From Lithodes maja (lineage: Eukaryota; Arthropoda; Malacostraca; Decapoda; Lithodidae): a DNA stretch of 64,000 nt. Every line of letters starts with the position of its first letter. The stretch's first letter is position 1. The notes below the pieces were generated by a model. That model made no database searches, was not told where the DNA came from, and saw only the letters and a program-made list of their open reading frames with translations. The position numbers and the translations under genes were made by a program. This document shows, piece by piece, positions 41,840 to 52,970 of the stretch. Location: assembly GCA_037953745.1 (NCBI GenBank), contig JBAKBP010007951.1, positions 31,263 through 95,262 of the forward strand, given 5' to 3'.

Positions 41840-43628
41840 ATGTGTAGAAGAGTGAAATCTCTTATAAAGGAAGCAAAGCAGAATGAAGAAGTAAGGGTTG
41901 CAGCCCTCTGGAAAGAGAGTCCTAAAGAGTTATTCACCTATGTGAACAGCAGGAAGCCATTCAAAAGTAGCATTGGACCTCTAAAGGATCCAACAGGCCA
42001 ACTTCAAACTTCTGACACTGACATAGCTAAATCCCTAAACGACTATTTTGCCTCAGAATTCACAAGGAAACATACCAGTGACATGCCAAGGCCAGGATTA
42101 GTGCTAGACGGTGAAGTTCTTAGCAAAATCAGATGTACCCCAGAGGATGAACAAAAAGAATAGATACGTTAAATAGGTTCAAGTCATGCGGCCCAGATGG
42201 CTTTCTTCCTCTAGTTGTATGTGAAGTGTAAGATGAAATCGCACCTTTCTTAGCAGACATATTCAATAAATCACTAGAAAATGGACAAGTCCCTGAAGAC
42301 TGGAAACTGGCCAATGTGACCCCAATCTTTATGAAAGGGGATCACAAGTGTCCCAAGAATTATCGGCCAATTAGCTTGACTTCTATCATAGTAAAACTCT
42401 TAGAAGGGATACTAGTAGACAAGATAGTTGGCTACCTAGAAATCCACAATTTAATAACAAATTCCCAACATGGATTCAGGCGACACCGATCACGTCTTAC
42501 CAATTTGCTGGAATTTTTACATGAAATGCTGAGTGAGTAGACAAAAGTAGAGCCATAGACATCTTTTACTTAGATTTTCAAAACACTTTTGACAAAGTGC
42601 CTCATTGCAGGCTATTGTCAAAAGTGAGTGCACTAGGTATCAATACAGAGGTCACAAATTGGATAGAAAGTTGGCTAACAGGTAGACAACAACGAGTTGT
42701 AGTCAATGGTGTTTCTTCTGAGTGGACTTCAATCACTTCTGGAGTTCCACAGGGATCTGCCCTTGGCCCACTTCTGTTTATCATATATGTCAATGACATC
42801 GATATTGGTCTGTTGACTGTGATCTCCAAGTTTGCAGATGACATAAAGCTTGGAATGAATGTGGAAGACCCCACAGAGGTTGAACAGCTCAGGATGGACC
42901 TCAACAGACTGGGTGAATGGTCAGAGACATGGCAGATGCCTCTAAACTTGGAAAATTGCAATGTGATGCATATTGGCCAAGCAAACCCCAAGTCAGCCTA
43001 TTCACTATTGGGAATGCCTCTGGAAGTGATTGGCTTGAAAAAGGATTTGGGTGTTCTGATTAGCAGTGACCTAAAGTTTTCCAAGCAGTGCATTGAAGTA
43101 GAGAAAAAAACTCAGAAAGGATTGGGCTATATTAAGAGGCAATTTAAGTATAGAAATAAGGATATAGTCCTCACACTTTACAACGCCCTGAGGCAGCCTC
43201 TCCTGGAGTATGCTGTTCAATTCTGGTCTCCAGCACTCAGGAAACATTTTGAGCGACTAGGAAGAGTACAAGCTAGGGCTACAAAGCTTATTCCATCGCT
43301 TAGAAGAATTAGCTATGAGGACTGGTTGAGAGCTCTTGATCTCTTCCCGTTGGAGACACGCAGACAACGAGGTCAGCTCATTGAAGTTTTTAAAATACTT
43401 AATGGGTTTGACAATGTGAATTATAGCAAAATGCTTAGCCTCAATATGAATACAACATGCAACCATGGCTGGAAATTAGAATTGATAAGGTTCAGCATTA
43501 GTATCTGTGGAAAAATGTTCACATATAAGATATGTTCTACCTGGAACAAACTTCCCTCCGAAGTTGTAAATAGTTCTTCAATAGAGCAGTTCCAGAAGAG
43601 AGTAGATATTATTTTGCACACTCTGTAA
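41840..43628 (+). pseudogene. CR1 LINE reverse transcriptase
   Basis: A linker (41840-42163, KQNEEVRVAALWKESPKELF) is followed by RT in three frames. NVTPIFMKGDHKCPKNYRPISLTSI lies in the second piece (to 42540). From 42541 to 43628 there is a single open frame with YLDFQNTFDKV (motif A, about 42570), SGVPQGSALGPLLF (about 42737) and SKFADDIKLG (catalytic box, about 42827). It continues with KDLGVLISSDLKFSKQC and RVQARATKLIPSLRRISYE to the stop. FADDxKLG plus the RRLRG-like ETRRQRGQLIEVFK block identifies the CR1 clade. Frame changes near 42165-42300 and 42535 make it inactive. No chimaera is seen. Confidence 0.87.
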
Positions 43629-44035
43629 AGAGTGTAGTGCACTAAACAATCTCTCTCCTTCCACTTCGAGTATCGCCTCGGAATGGACCGCAAGGTCTCT
43701 GAGATACTAACTATTCCTTGTAACTCCTTGCAATTATATATCTCTCTCTCTTAACCAGTGCTTCCATATCAATTAGATTTCTTGCAAATTATATAAACTA
43801 ATATGTTGCTGAACAAAATGAGTTGCATAATACATAGTGAAGTATGAACAGTGTAATGGTTTTACATCTATCTATGTACAGTATGTATGTGTTTCATATT
43901 TCTAAAAACTATAATATTGATATGTAGAATCACATATTTGTTTTGAAGCCCCATTATTTGCGTATTTAAATATGTCTAATAGTTGTGAGCTGAATAATGG
44001 TAATACTACTACAAATAATTATTATAATAATGTAT

Positions 44036-44042
44036 ATATATA

Positions 44043-44102
<60 letters not shown>

Positions 44103-44104
44103 CA

Positions 44105-44146
<42 letters not shown>

Positions 44147-44161
44147 TATATATATATATAC
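44036..44161. repeat. TA microsatellite with CAGTATA interruptions
   Basis: TA runs at 44046-44094, 44106-44141 and 44147-44160, separated by TACAGTATA. Confidence 0.95.
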
Positions 44162-44420
44162 ACTTTTTCTCGTCGTCATTTTCCTCCTACATCTTCTTCT
44201 TCATCCTTCTCCACCTCCTTCTTGTCTCCTTCATTCCAATTCAAAGAGGAAAGTAAAGTCAACTGCCCAGAAAAGAACTTGCCTCTAAAATAAAAAAATA
44301 AAATTCCACACCTACAGTTGGTTCAGGCTACACAGACCTTTTCTTGCTTAGTAATTTGTTTGTCTTTCCTACTTGTACATATTCTTATTTGGGAATGTTC
44401 CAATTGTCTATATCTTTATG

Positions 44421-44423
<3 letters not shown>

Positions 44424-44508
<85 letters not shown>

Positions 44509-44567
44509 AAAATAAGTTTTAAGCCCTTCATCCCCCAGGAAAGGGCGGGGGGGGGGGGGGGGGGGGA
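44424..44567. repeat. CT run, TA run and G run
   Basis: CT (44424-44455) passes directly into TA (44456-44505); a run of about 20 G bases lies at 44547-44566. From 44568 to 45120 I see no gene; several G runs recur near 44631. Confidence 0.9.
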
Positions 44568-45127
44568 GTTGACTCCCAGTTTTCAAGTTGGAGAGCCCAT
44601 GCTTGGCATTCACAATAAGGGTGTGCCAGGGGGGGGGCTCAGCCCAAGATAGATCGCCCGTACTTTGATTTCCCCCAGGGCAGCACTGGGTACAGAGGTA
44701 CAGGCACATTCCCAGTCATTGTGTCTGTAACCAACCTATGTGTATGTGCAGTATCTATACCTGATGTACATCTGGATCTACAGTATTTGTCTTGCCATTA
44801 TTTCTCGTGACATTTCTCGTGATATTTATAATCAGATTAAGAGGGGTATATTTTTAACTCCTTTATTATGCATAGGATCTTGATATTTTGACACTAACCT
44901 AATCAATTAAGTAGCTGCACTTTTTGTTTTATGACCTTTTTTGCTAGTACGACTAGAAATACGAGTAGAAAGGCCCCACTAATCCTCCTTGATCGAGGTT
45001 AGGGGTGCATGAGCTTGTCCCCGCATACCATGGTTCGGTAGTTTGCCGGGTTATAAGGCATATCCTTATAATTTATCGATATTACAGAGTATTATCTTGC
45101 TTTCTGATGTCATGGAGGAGAGATTAA

Positions 45128-45333
45128 CCCCTTCTGTACTGGCAACGTCTATGTAAGTTTATTCTAGCTATATTTAAACGATGTTGTGCAGTTTAAGAAG
45201 GATCTGTGGTAGTAAAATGGTTAAGTGAGATAGTTCGAAGCCTGTTATTTGCTGGAGGCCCTTCTTAAGCTGAATACAATCGTCTAATTGTAGCCAGAAT
45301 AAAGTAAATAAGACGTTACCGGTGCAGAAGGGA
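45128..45333. mobile_element. piggyBac-like MITE, family P2
   Basis: TTAA at 45124-45127 and 45334-45337. Ends CCCCTTCTGTACTGGCAACG and, reversed, TCCCTTCTGCACCGGTAACG. Confidence 0.8.
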
Positions 45334-45721
45334 TTAACGGCCATATATATAGGTATAGTATATGTGGGTAGTGAATAAAGTGGTTCCATTTGGTGTAGAG
45401 GAATTCCCCCTCTACCTGGTAATGGATTAGCCTATGGTCCTGGTGTGAGGCCGAGTTTGAACAGACAGACACTGTATTCTAGGCTGTGATAGTGATAACA
45501 CCAGCTCCCGTCATGTGCCCCTGGATTTAACACCCGAACATCATACCAGGCTTATTATAGTGCCACGAATATCTTTGAGAGCTGTCACCGGCCTGGGAGT
45601 ATAGTCCACAACAATAGCTGAGTGTTTTTTTGGTAAGATCCTGTGTAGCAGGTATAACTATTTTGCAGATGCCTATTTACTAAGAAACATTGAACAATAT
45701 CTTTAACGTAACCTAACAAAA

Positions 45722-45741
45722 GCCTAACCTAACCTAACCTA
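45722..45741. repeat. Interstitial telomere-type repeat (CCTAA, four units)
   Basis: CCTAACCTAACCTAACCTAG, the complement of TTAGG. A second short array is at 49164-49183. Flanking DNA from 45342 to 46098 holds no gene. Confidence 0.85.
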
Positions 45742-46098
45742 GTATATTAGTGGACTATTTATGAATGTAAAATGTAAAATTTTTTTGTAACATTACCAAA
45801 TAATTGAGATATATGTACAGGTTTACCCGCTACACAGGATTATACCGTTGTTTCGTACTGTTTAATTAATTAACTCCTTCATGTGTGTGCCATGTGTTTT
45901 CTTCATTGCGTAATTGCTTTAATTACTTGCGCAATCCTGTTAATAATTAGTCATTAATGGTTAATAACCTAATGCATATTATTTGCTAAGTTTAAAAATT
46001 AACTGCTAAATATAACGTTTTGCTTATTGAGTCAGTTCTTAAGTAATTAGCACCTGGTCACCCAGTTAGTATTTGTGCCGTATTTCTGTGTGCCGTAG

Positions 46099-46310
46099 AC
46101 AGTTGCGCTAATAAGTAATGTCTCGGCACCAAGTATGTTTTGATCAATAATTGGTATCAGCAATATCCAAGCTTCATTTCCTCATATCGAGTGAAATATA
46201 CAAACATGTTCCTACACTTGGCCAACCTGTTCAACATCTGACAGACATTAATACAGCACAGAGCAACCCACACATAATGACAGCTGGGACATGACTTATT
46301 AGCGCGACAG
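46099..46310. mobile_element. TA-target MITE, TCGCGCTAATAAGT family
   Basis: Left end CAGTTGCGCTAATAAGTAAT, right end reversed CTGTCGCGCTAATAAGTCAT. Sister copies at 50685-50878, 54913-55123 and, truncated, 5251-5402. Confidence 0.8.
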
Positions 46311-46482
46311 AACCCCGCTATTTTCGGTATCCTCGTGGCACTGTTGGGGTCGTACTCAATCGTGACCGTATCTCCTCATTGTCATTATGCCGTCGTATAC
46401 CATCTCGTTGCTGTCGCACTACCATCGTTGTGGTTGTTTGTAATTTTGTTAAGCCTAATCCACCTCTGAACCAACGACTTAA

Positions 46483-46790
46483 GGGGAGATTTTAGGTGGT
46501 TGGTTCCATTAGTTTGTGGATTTTATGACCTTTCACCCCATTTCTTTGTGAATATTAGAACCCTTCGTGCCATTTAGGTGTCAATTTTTTCCTGGCGAGT
46601 AACAGGGAGCCTGCAATTTTAGGAGGAATCGGCCTTTGGCCGGGACATTTTTCTACCGAAAAATTTACAAATCTATCTTGAAGGGGGTCTAGGGTTTTTT
46701 TTCTTCTAAGCTTGATGGAGGTCTAGGGAGGAAACTAAACAAATATATGAATAAATTAATTAATAGGTCAAGCAAACTCACACTGTCCCC
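46483..46790 (+). mobile_element. MITE, family F1
   Basis: TTAA at 46479-46482, left end GGGGAGATT, right end CTGTCCCC followed by TTAG. Contains CGGCCTTTGGCCGGGAC at 46630. Confidence 0.8.
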
Positions 46791-46792
46791 TT

Positions 46793-46860
46793 AGCCCGGG
46801 AACTGCGGGGAGACTCTTAAGAGTTCCCCCGGCGGACTGCGGGGAGACTCTTAAGAGTGA
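46793..46860. repeat. Tandem duplicate of a palindrome-bearing unit
   Basis: CTGCGGGGAGACTCTTAAGAG occurs twice about 38 bases apart; each holds the 12-base palindrome ACTCTTAAGAGT. The stretch to 47467 has a poly(A)/TA/poly(T) foldback (46889-46932) and a short GA run (47107-47125) but no gene. Confidence 0.7.
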
Positions 46861-46889
46861 GTGAAAACAAAAATCAACTTTTGACATCG

Positions 46890-46921
<32 letters not shown>

Positions 46922-47471
46922 TTTTTTTTTTGGCCCCTGGGCCATGCAAAATCTCAGTCCTCTACCTCCCCTCCTTCCCCACTTTCCTCCTCTCCTTCAG
47001 TTATCACCTATTTTCCCTGTTATTCCCTTATTCTGAGGTATATTTTCGTGCTAACATTAGAAATCCGGTTGGAGGGTGTGGTCATCACTGATAGCAAGCG
47101 AATGCAAGAGAGAGAGAGAGAGAGTATCGATCGACTGTGTCTCAGTGGCCTTGGGGGAAATTGGCGGGAAAGCAGCTTGCCTCACCCATACATTATACAA
47201 CTCGCGGGCTATATCTCCGATTTTGACCATCCAAACGCTGTTTTCACTCGTTTTATTGTTGTTTCAGGTTAATACCTTTATAATCAACCCATAATAGGCA
47301 CATATGGATAAGTATTAATGCTATTAATGGTACAATGAATATTTTAGTGACGGAAACACCTCAAATACGTCAGCACAGGGGGACGTTTCCAATTACCCCC
47401 ATGCGCACTTGTTAGGTTAAACCATCGTGGTCCCTCACGACGATTTTCGGGTATGTGTGAAGTACTCTTAA

Positions 47472-47837
47472 GGGGGAGGTAGTCACTTTTTATGGTTCCC
47501 TTTCTGCCTTATGTTTAACATATTAGTTTAGATATTTGAAGACGTTCATTCCATTAGTTTGGCGATTCTGAGACCTTTCGCCTCATTTTTGTTGTCAACA
47601 TTGACTTTTCGTGCCATTTAACTATATATTTTTTTCCTGGCGAGCGATAGCAAGCATGTAATTTTAGAATGAACTGGACTTTGGCTCTGACATTAAAATA
47701 TACAAATTTATCTTGTAAGGGGGTTTATTTTTTATTTTTTATTTTTTTTAAGCTTGATGGAGGTCTAGTGAGGAAACTAGAAAATAATGTTAATAAATAT
47801 ACTGTATAATATAGGCCAAAAAACAAGCACCACCCCC
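47472..47837 (+). mobile_element. MITE, family F1
   Basis: TTAA at 47468-47471 and 47838-47841; ends GGGGGAGGTAGTC and, reversed, GGGGGTGGTGCTTG. Modules decayed. Confidence 0.75.
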
Positions 47838-47841
47838 TTAA

Positions 47842-47945
47842 GCCTTTCATCTCCCATTCATTCAACATTTCCATACCAGCTTGGCACCCTTCTTTCCACT
47901 CTGGCCGATAAGAGTTCCTGTTGTCCCACTCAACTACGTACACTC
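47842..47945 (-). pseudogene. LINE family A RT fragment
   Basis: Minus strand shows RNSYRPEWKEGCQAGMEMLN, a frame-shifted match to 9220-9300. About 100 bases remain, directly against the TTAA of the preceding MITE. From 47946 to 48459 there is no gene; a CT run lies at 48130-48158. Confidence 0.6.
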
Positions 47946-48130
47946 ATTCATAAAAGAAAGGTACCCCCCTGACCGAGAGATCTGAAGCCTCATACTATTT
48001 AGTTGTGGTAACACTGGCACTGAACCATTGACGGCACGTAAGTGGGTGGTGACTGTGGATTGTGGGAGGGAGAAAGGAGCTGATCTAAACGAAGCAATGC
48101 TTCACTTCGCATTGAAAATCGTTTTGCCAA

Positions 48131-48162
<32 letters not shown>

Positions 48163-48459
48163 CACATATATATTTATATATCTACATCTATCTACAGTAT
48201 ATGCCTGTCTATCTTTCTATAAACTAATTACATTCAGTTTTCTAATAGACATATCGGAAAAACTAAATAAGATGGTCACCAATTTTCCCATGGATTTTTT
48301 TATTTTTCTCTGTTAGTTTTCATCAATATATAGTGTTTGGAAATAATTACAACCCTCGGCGAAACCGTTTTCCCCATTATACAACGATCTTAAGACACGC
48401 CGCCCGATAGTGGGGAGGGCTATGAAGTACAGGGAAAATGAGGGGTTAAATGCGTAAAA

Positions 48460-48935
48460 CGGCGAATAAAACGTATTTTAGCAAAACTTGGCTCGGGTTT
48501 TAAGGTATTTCTAAGGCCTAAACCCAATATTTCGAAAATCCGAGCCAAGTTTTGGCCAAAGCTGGCTCGGATTTTGAGATTTTGTAGACAACAAAATGAC
48601 AGTAACCTCATTTAGAAATTTGGCTCAGGTTTCCCGAAATTGCAAAGCCATAAAACCCGAATATTGGAAAACCCGAGCCAAGTTTTGGCAAAACTTGGCT
48701 CGGATTTTGCGAATTTTAAGAGTAAACAAATTACAGTAACCTAATTTAGAATTTTGGCTCATGTTTCCTTACATTGCAAACCCCAAAAAGCATAATTTTG
48801 GAAAACCCGAGCCAATTTTTGGCAAACCTTGGATCGTATTTTGAGAATCGAAAAAGACTAACTAAATGTCGGAAATCGGCTCATGATTTCCCTAACTGCA
48901 AAGCCATATAACCAGATTTATCGAAAACGTAGCAC
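48460..48935. repeat. 133-bp tandem repeat with strong hairpin
   Basis: Three units, plus a partial one at the left, spaced 133-134 bases (hairpin starts 48540, 48673, 48807). In the middle unit CCGAGCCAAGTTTT and AAAACTTGGCTCGG form a perfect 14-base stem with a GGC loop. The other units keep most of the pairing. Confidence 0.85.
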
Positions 48936-49163
48936 TTATTTAAATCATAAATATCCAGTAACATAGACTTAGTACATTGGATACAAACCTAATCCACACC
49001 TAACGCCTACAATGTGTCCGTAGTAGGCTACCTAGTAGGCCTACGTGGGATACAACATGGCGGTTGGGTCGGCGCCCATTTAGTAGCCTACCGGTATTCG
49101 GCCGTATCTGTAAATACGAATGCGAGTCACTTCGAGCGAATTCCTGATCGAGCGGATGCACAA

Positions 49164-49183
49164 TCTAACCTAACCTAACCTAA
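49164..49183. repeat. Interstitial telomere-type repeat (CTAAC, about four units)
   Basis: CTAACCTAACCTAACCTAAT at the left edge of an F2 MITE. Confidence 0.8.
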
Positions 49184-49184
49184 T

Positions 49185-49527
49185 CTTTTTCTCTCTTTCC
49201 CTGGCTTGTATCCATTCGGCCCCATTCAGCCAACTGTTTTAAAACGCTTATCCCCATCCATGTGTCGATATCTTCCTGGTGAGCGATAGCGAGCCAGCAT
49301 TGTATGGAGAAATCCGGCTTCGCCAGAGAAATTTTTCTATCGAAAAATTTACAAATTTAGCATGCTGTCAAAAAAAAATATATATATCTTGGCTCGCTAC
49401 CGCTCGCCAGGAAAATTTTGACACATGGATGGGTGTAAACATCTTAATACAATAGGCTGAATGGGGCCGAATGGATACAAGCCAAAGAGAGAGGGAGAGA
49501 GAAAAAAAGCGAAGTGGGCTCCCCTAA
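49185..49527. mobile_element. MITE, family F2, left end missing
   Basis: Both internal palindromes (about 49277 and 49390) and the right arm ending GCGAAGTGGGCTCCCCTAA are present; the left terminus is replaced by the telomere-type repeat. Confidence 0.75.
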
Positions 49528-49805
49528 TCTATCTCTACGCCTTACATACATACAGTATTCCTCACGCAGCTTATCTCCATCACATCGAACCTTCTTTTCT
49601 TGTGTACATTGAGATCCCATGTCTCAGCCCCATACATCACTATGGCTACAACTATCCCTTGATACATTGCACTTTTAACTTTCATTCCGAGATTTCTCAC
49701 CTTCTACATACTTCCCATTGCTCCGAAAACTTTCCTTCCTCCACATACTCTAAAAATAAAAGATAAAAAATATAACGATAAAAAAAGCGAGGTGGGCTCC
49801 CTTAA
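49528..49805 (-). pseudogene. LINE family A RT fragment followed by an F2 MITE end
   Basis: On the minus strand 49770-49530 matches the family A RT around the MYGAETW motif (about 49640), broken. At 49785-49805 a second F2 right end (GCGAGGTGGGCTCCCTTAA) follows, so the LINE fragment is bracketed by two F2 right ends. From 49806 to 50180 I see no gene. Confidence 0.6.
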
Positions 49806-50179
49806 CCCTCTAAAGGTCCAATACTCAATACATTTGTTAATGAAGAGTGTCCCTAAATGCAACAATACGCTATGAGTGTACTGGTGTCTTCAAAAATTCT
49901 GTAAAAATAAGCCCAATACGAAATTTGAGTCAAAATCTCCCAGAGATAGGATAGGATATGTGTCACAAAGGCAAGCATTTGGCAACACTCCTCTCAGCCA
50001 ACACTCCAGTTCCGATAGGGAGAAAGAGCGAGAGTCAGTGAACCAGGAATGTTGCTCTGGATCCATTTAAAAATGGCGGGTTTATCAGGTGGACCATGGG
50101 TATGTGTATCTATTTTACTGTGAGACAGGGCTATATGTTTTTGAATAGTTTCTTTATAGTATAATTATGTATAATGTAG

Positions 50180-50290
50180 TGTTAGTTTTGGCTCGAACGT
50201 TCCTTGATTTTGGCCCTGTCACTCTTTCAACTATGGGGGAGGCACTCGCTACAGGCTGTTCTGCCTGTTGCCTCCCTCACTCACAAAAAA
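50180..50290 (+). mobile_element. Jockey/I-group LINE 3' end fragment
   Basis: Matches 11840-11935: TTGGCTCGAACGTTCCTTGA, then GCACTCGCTACAGGC and CCTCCCTCACTCACA. No coding motif remains. Confidence 0.7.
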
Positions 50291-50417
50291 CAACACAAAT
50301 ATTATATGTGTACTATGTGAAGGTCTTGAAGGAAAAAAAACATAAAGTTTGTTTTTGTCAGCCAATGAATGGCCATTGATAAATATTCATATACACAAAA
50401 TATCAGCATTTGTGACA

Positions 50418-50522
50418 TTGGGTTGGGTTGGTTGGGTTGGGTTGGTGTTGGTGGTATAATGGTTTAGATGCTTATGTTCTGGAAGTGGTGTCCTGAGTTG
50501 GAATCCCGGGAGGACCATATGC
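50418..50522 (+). other. GGGTT-rich run followed by a tRNA-like sequence
   Basis: GGGTTGGGTTGGTTGGGTTGG (50420-50446) precedes a possible A box (GGTATAATGGTTTAGATG) and a B-box-like GAGTTGGAATCCC. It could be a decayed tRNA or SINE head; acceptor pairing is poor. Confidence 0.3.
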
Positions 50523-50684
50523 TTTCATTAGTTTATTCAAGTGCATTGGGGTTTGTAATTGATGATTAATGTTAAGAACGGGGTGTTACTTAATACTCAT
50601 CTTCACACCACTGTCTTATAACTTATATATATATTATACCTTCCCAAAATTGATATCAACAATAACGAACGCTACTGTACGGTT

Positions 50685-50878
50685 GCGCTAATAAGTCACG
50701 TCCCAGCTGCCATTACGTTTGGCTTGCTCTGTGCTGTATTAATGTATGTCAGATGTTGAATAGGGTGGGTAAGTGTAGGAACAAGTTTGTATATTTTACT
50801 CGATACGAAGAAATAAAGCTTAGATATTGCTGATACCAACTATTGGTCAAATTATACATCACTTATTAGCGCGACTGT
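50685..50878. mobile_element. TA-target MITE, TCGCGCTAATAAGT family
   Basis: Left GGTTGCGCTAATAAGTCACG, right reversed CAGTCGCGCTAATAAGTGAT, flanked by TA within GTAC on both sides. Confidence 0.8.
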
Positions 50879-51062
50879 ACACAGCCCGGAGTACGAAGTT
50901 GGCGAGTGTATACTCTTCTGCCATAATATTTATTAAATAATAAATTAATAATAGACAATTTCCGTTTTCCCTTTTGGAAAGAGCGTGACAAATATTAGCC
51001 ATGTCACTAAAAATAACTATGTTGTTTGCTGAAAATTGGGAGATATAACAAAGTACGGTATA

Positions 51063-51116
<54 letters not shown>

Positions 51117-51136
51117 TTATTTATTTATTTATTTAC
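51063..51136. repeat. TA run followed by TTTA run
   Basis: TA (51063-51111) passes into six TTTA units. Confidence 0.95.
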
Positions 51137-51227
51137 ATCCTATCATATTTTCTCTTCCTTGTCTTTTCCCTGACTCCCACACCCTACCACGCTCGCCAGC
51201 TAATTTTCTTCCCACTAGTTCTGAGCA

Positions 51228-51445
51228 CTATAATCTATTCGCTGTAAGCAGGCGAGAAATCATGACCTCTATCCTCTGTAACTTAAACAGGGCTAGAGTA
51301 AATTGGCTGTAAATGTCCACATCTATTCCTTGACTGACTCTTCCCAAAATGGTAGAAATATTGGCTCGATTACTCAAGTAGTTTTTTGAGTTACAGAGGT
51401 TAGAAATCATGATTTCTCGCCTACTTACAGCGAATAGACTATAGT
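51228..51445. mobile_element. MITE with ACTATAGTCTATTCGCTG ends
   Basis: Left ACTATAATCTATTCGCTG, right CAGCGAATAGACTATAGT; long arms. Best preserved copy of the family. Confidence 0.85.
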
Positions 51446-51531
51446 ACAAATAGCAACGCCTACAGTAGCGAATCTAGCCTTATATCTTATCCTTATCACC
51501 ACTAAAATATTCAGTCAAATTCCATATTTAA

Positions 51532-51877
51532 GCGGACTGACCTGCTTTTTCTCTGAGTTTTATCCATTCGGCCCAATTCAGCCTATTGTTTTAGGACGCT
51601 TCTCCCTATTCACGTATCGATTTTTATCCTATAGAGCGACAGCGAGCCATTATTGTTTGGAAAAATCCGGCTTTGCCGGAGACATTTGTCTACCGAAAAA
51701 TGTACATATTAAGTCAACAGTCTAAAACATAATCCAAAATATGCTGGTCGCTATTGCTCGCCATGTGTAAGTCGACACCTGGATGAGGATAAGCGTCTTA
51801 AATCAGTAGGGTGAATGAGGTCGAATGCCAGAAAGAAACTACCCAGAAAGAAAGTAAAAAAAAGATGGTCGGTTACC
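51532..51877. mobile_element. MITE, family F2, diverged
   Basis: TTAA at 51528-51531 and 51878-51881. It contains the F2 phrases TATCCATTCGGCC and GGCTTTGCCGGAGA but has a short right arm ending GGTCGGTTACC. Confidence 0.7.
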
Positions 51878-51997
51878 TTAATATACCAATATCTTATATA
51901 TAATACTAACGAACATTGAAATTGCATTATCATTATGTATGCATATACAGTGTGTAGAGAATGTCAAACGAACCGGTTAGTATAGTCTAGTCGCTTA

Positions 51998-52470
51998 GGG
52001 GAGGTGTGGCGGAGTGGTCTTGCCACTGGACTGGTAATCCAATGGACCCGGGTTCGATCCCAATATGTTAATGGGAAGATATTATTGGGATGGAATTTGT
52101 GCTGTACCTAGTATCAGTGCATTACCACAGCACACCGAAATGCCAAAAAATACCCTCATTGTTCCCTGATTAAAATAGCATTGTATGAATATTCCCATAT
52201 TCAAAAAATATGCTACAGGGGGGCAATGCCTAGTGAGTTAATTGCTCAATAGATGGCGTTCTGAGAGTGAGGGTCCGAGTGTGGGAGATGAGACTTTGAA
52301 GCGCAGAGGCGAGGCGGCTTCAGAGATGGGATTGCTTCAAGCCGGGGTGTTTCGCATGTCTCACTCCCTAGACTGGAACAAGACCTCACGGGCCTCACCG
52401 TGTTCAGCGGTAGAGTGTAATGGCTATCAGCCTATGCCCGAGAGGGAGTAGTTGGAATATAGAAGAAAAC
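51998..52470 (+). mobile_element. tRNA-derived SINE
   Basis: Begins GGGGAGGTGTGGCGGAGTGG. A box TGGCGGAGTGG at 52007-52017, B box GGTTCGATCC at 52051-52060; the anticodon-loop equivalent CTGGTAA would read GGT (Thr-like). The body of about 400 bases ends TTGGAATATAGAAGAAAA. Full-length match to 4141-4618 on the other strand. An internal RNA polymerase III promoter is expected from these boxes. Confidence 0.85.
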
Positions 52471-52473
52471 CAT

Positions 52474-52630
52474 AAACGACTAGAATAATTGAGCTAATAT
52501 TGCTACCATTTGGGAAGAGTCAGTCAAGGAATAGATGTGGAAATTTACACCCAATAAACTCAAGCCCTATTTGAGTTACAGAGGGGAGAGTTCATGATTT
52601 CTCGCCTACTTACAGCAAATAGACTATAGC
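52474..52630 (-). mobile_element. MITE with ACTATAGTCTATTCGCTG ends, truncated
   Basis: Interior and right arm match 51228-51445; the left arm is missing where the SINE tail ends. Confidence 0.75.
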
Positions 52631-52792
52631 AACGTGCACGAAGGTCAGAACTTGGTTGTATATACACTCACGAAGGTTAGAACTGGGTTGTATATAAACT
52701 CCCTGCCTCCATCATCACTAAGCCAGGGAGGAAGCGACTTGCTGGGTTATCCCGGGAAGATTGGCTACTGCGAGAGAGAGAGAGAGAGAGAG

Positions 52793-52866
52793 ATTTACAT
52801 AGATACACTGGCTACACAGACCTTACGATCCAAACGAGGTTGCCAGGACTTAATTCTCGTAGATAT
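52793..52866 (+). repeat. Dispersed repeat beside a GA tract
   Basis: Second copy of the 7931-8040 repeat, following GA at 52771-52792. Nothing else is seen from 52631 to 52970 apart from a short direct repeat of CACGAAGGT...ACTTGGTTGTATATA. Confidence 0.6.
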
Positions 52867-52970
52867 GGTATATCCAATAGAAAAGGAAAGTTGAAGGAAA
52901 GGATAGAAAAAGAGAGAGAGAGAGGCCCTACGATTTTGGCTTTTTACATATTAATGGATTTTCACGTTAA

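Larger units (their letters stand above)
40640..43760 (+). mobile_element. CR1-clade LINE, nearly full ORF2
   Basis: Contains an APE-type endonuclease and a CR1-type RT on the plus strand. The 3' end after the stop at 43626 includes GTGTAGTGCACTAAAC and probably ends near 43735-43760. No target duplication was identified. The AT-rich DNA to 44035 has no gene. Confidence 0.85.

Noticed and set aside
43966..44293. Tyr-Ile repeat proteins on both strands
   Set aside because: TA microsatellite translation.
51998..52070. Functional tRNA-Thr gene
   Set aside because: A and B boxes are good, but the acceptor stem does not close and the sequence continues into a repeated 400-base body shared with 4141-4618. 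It is a SINE head.
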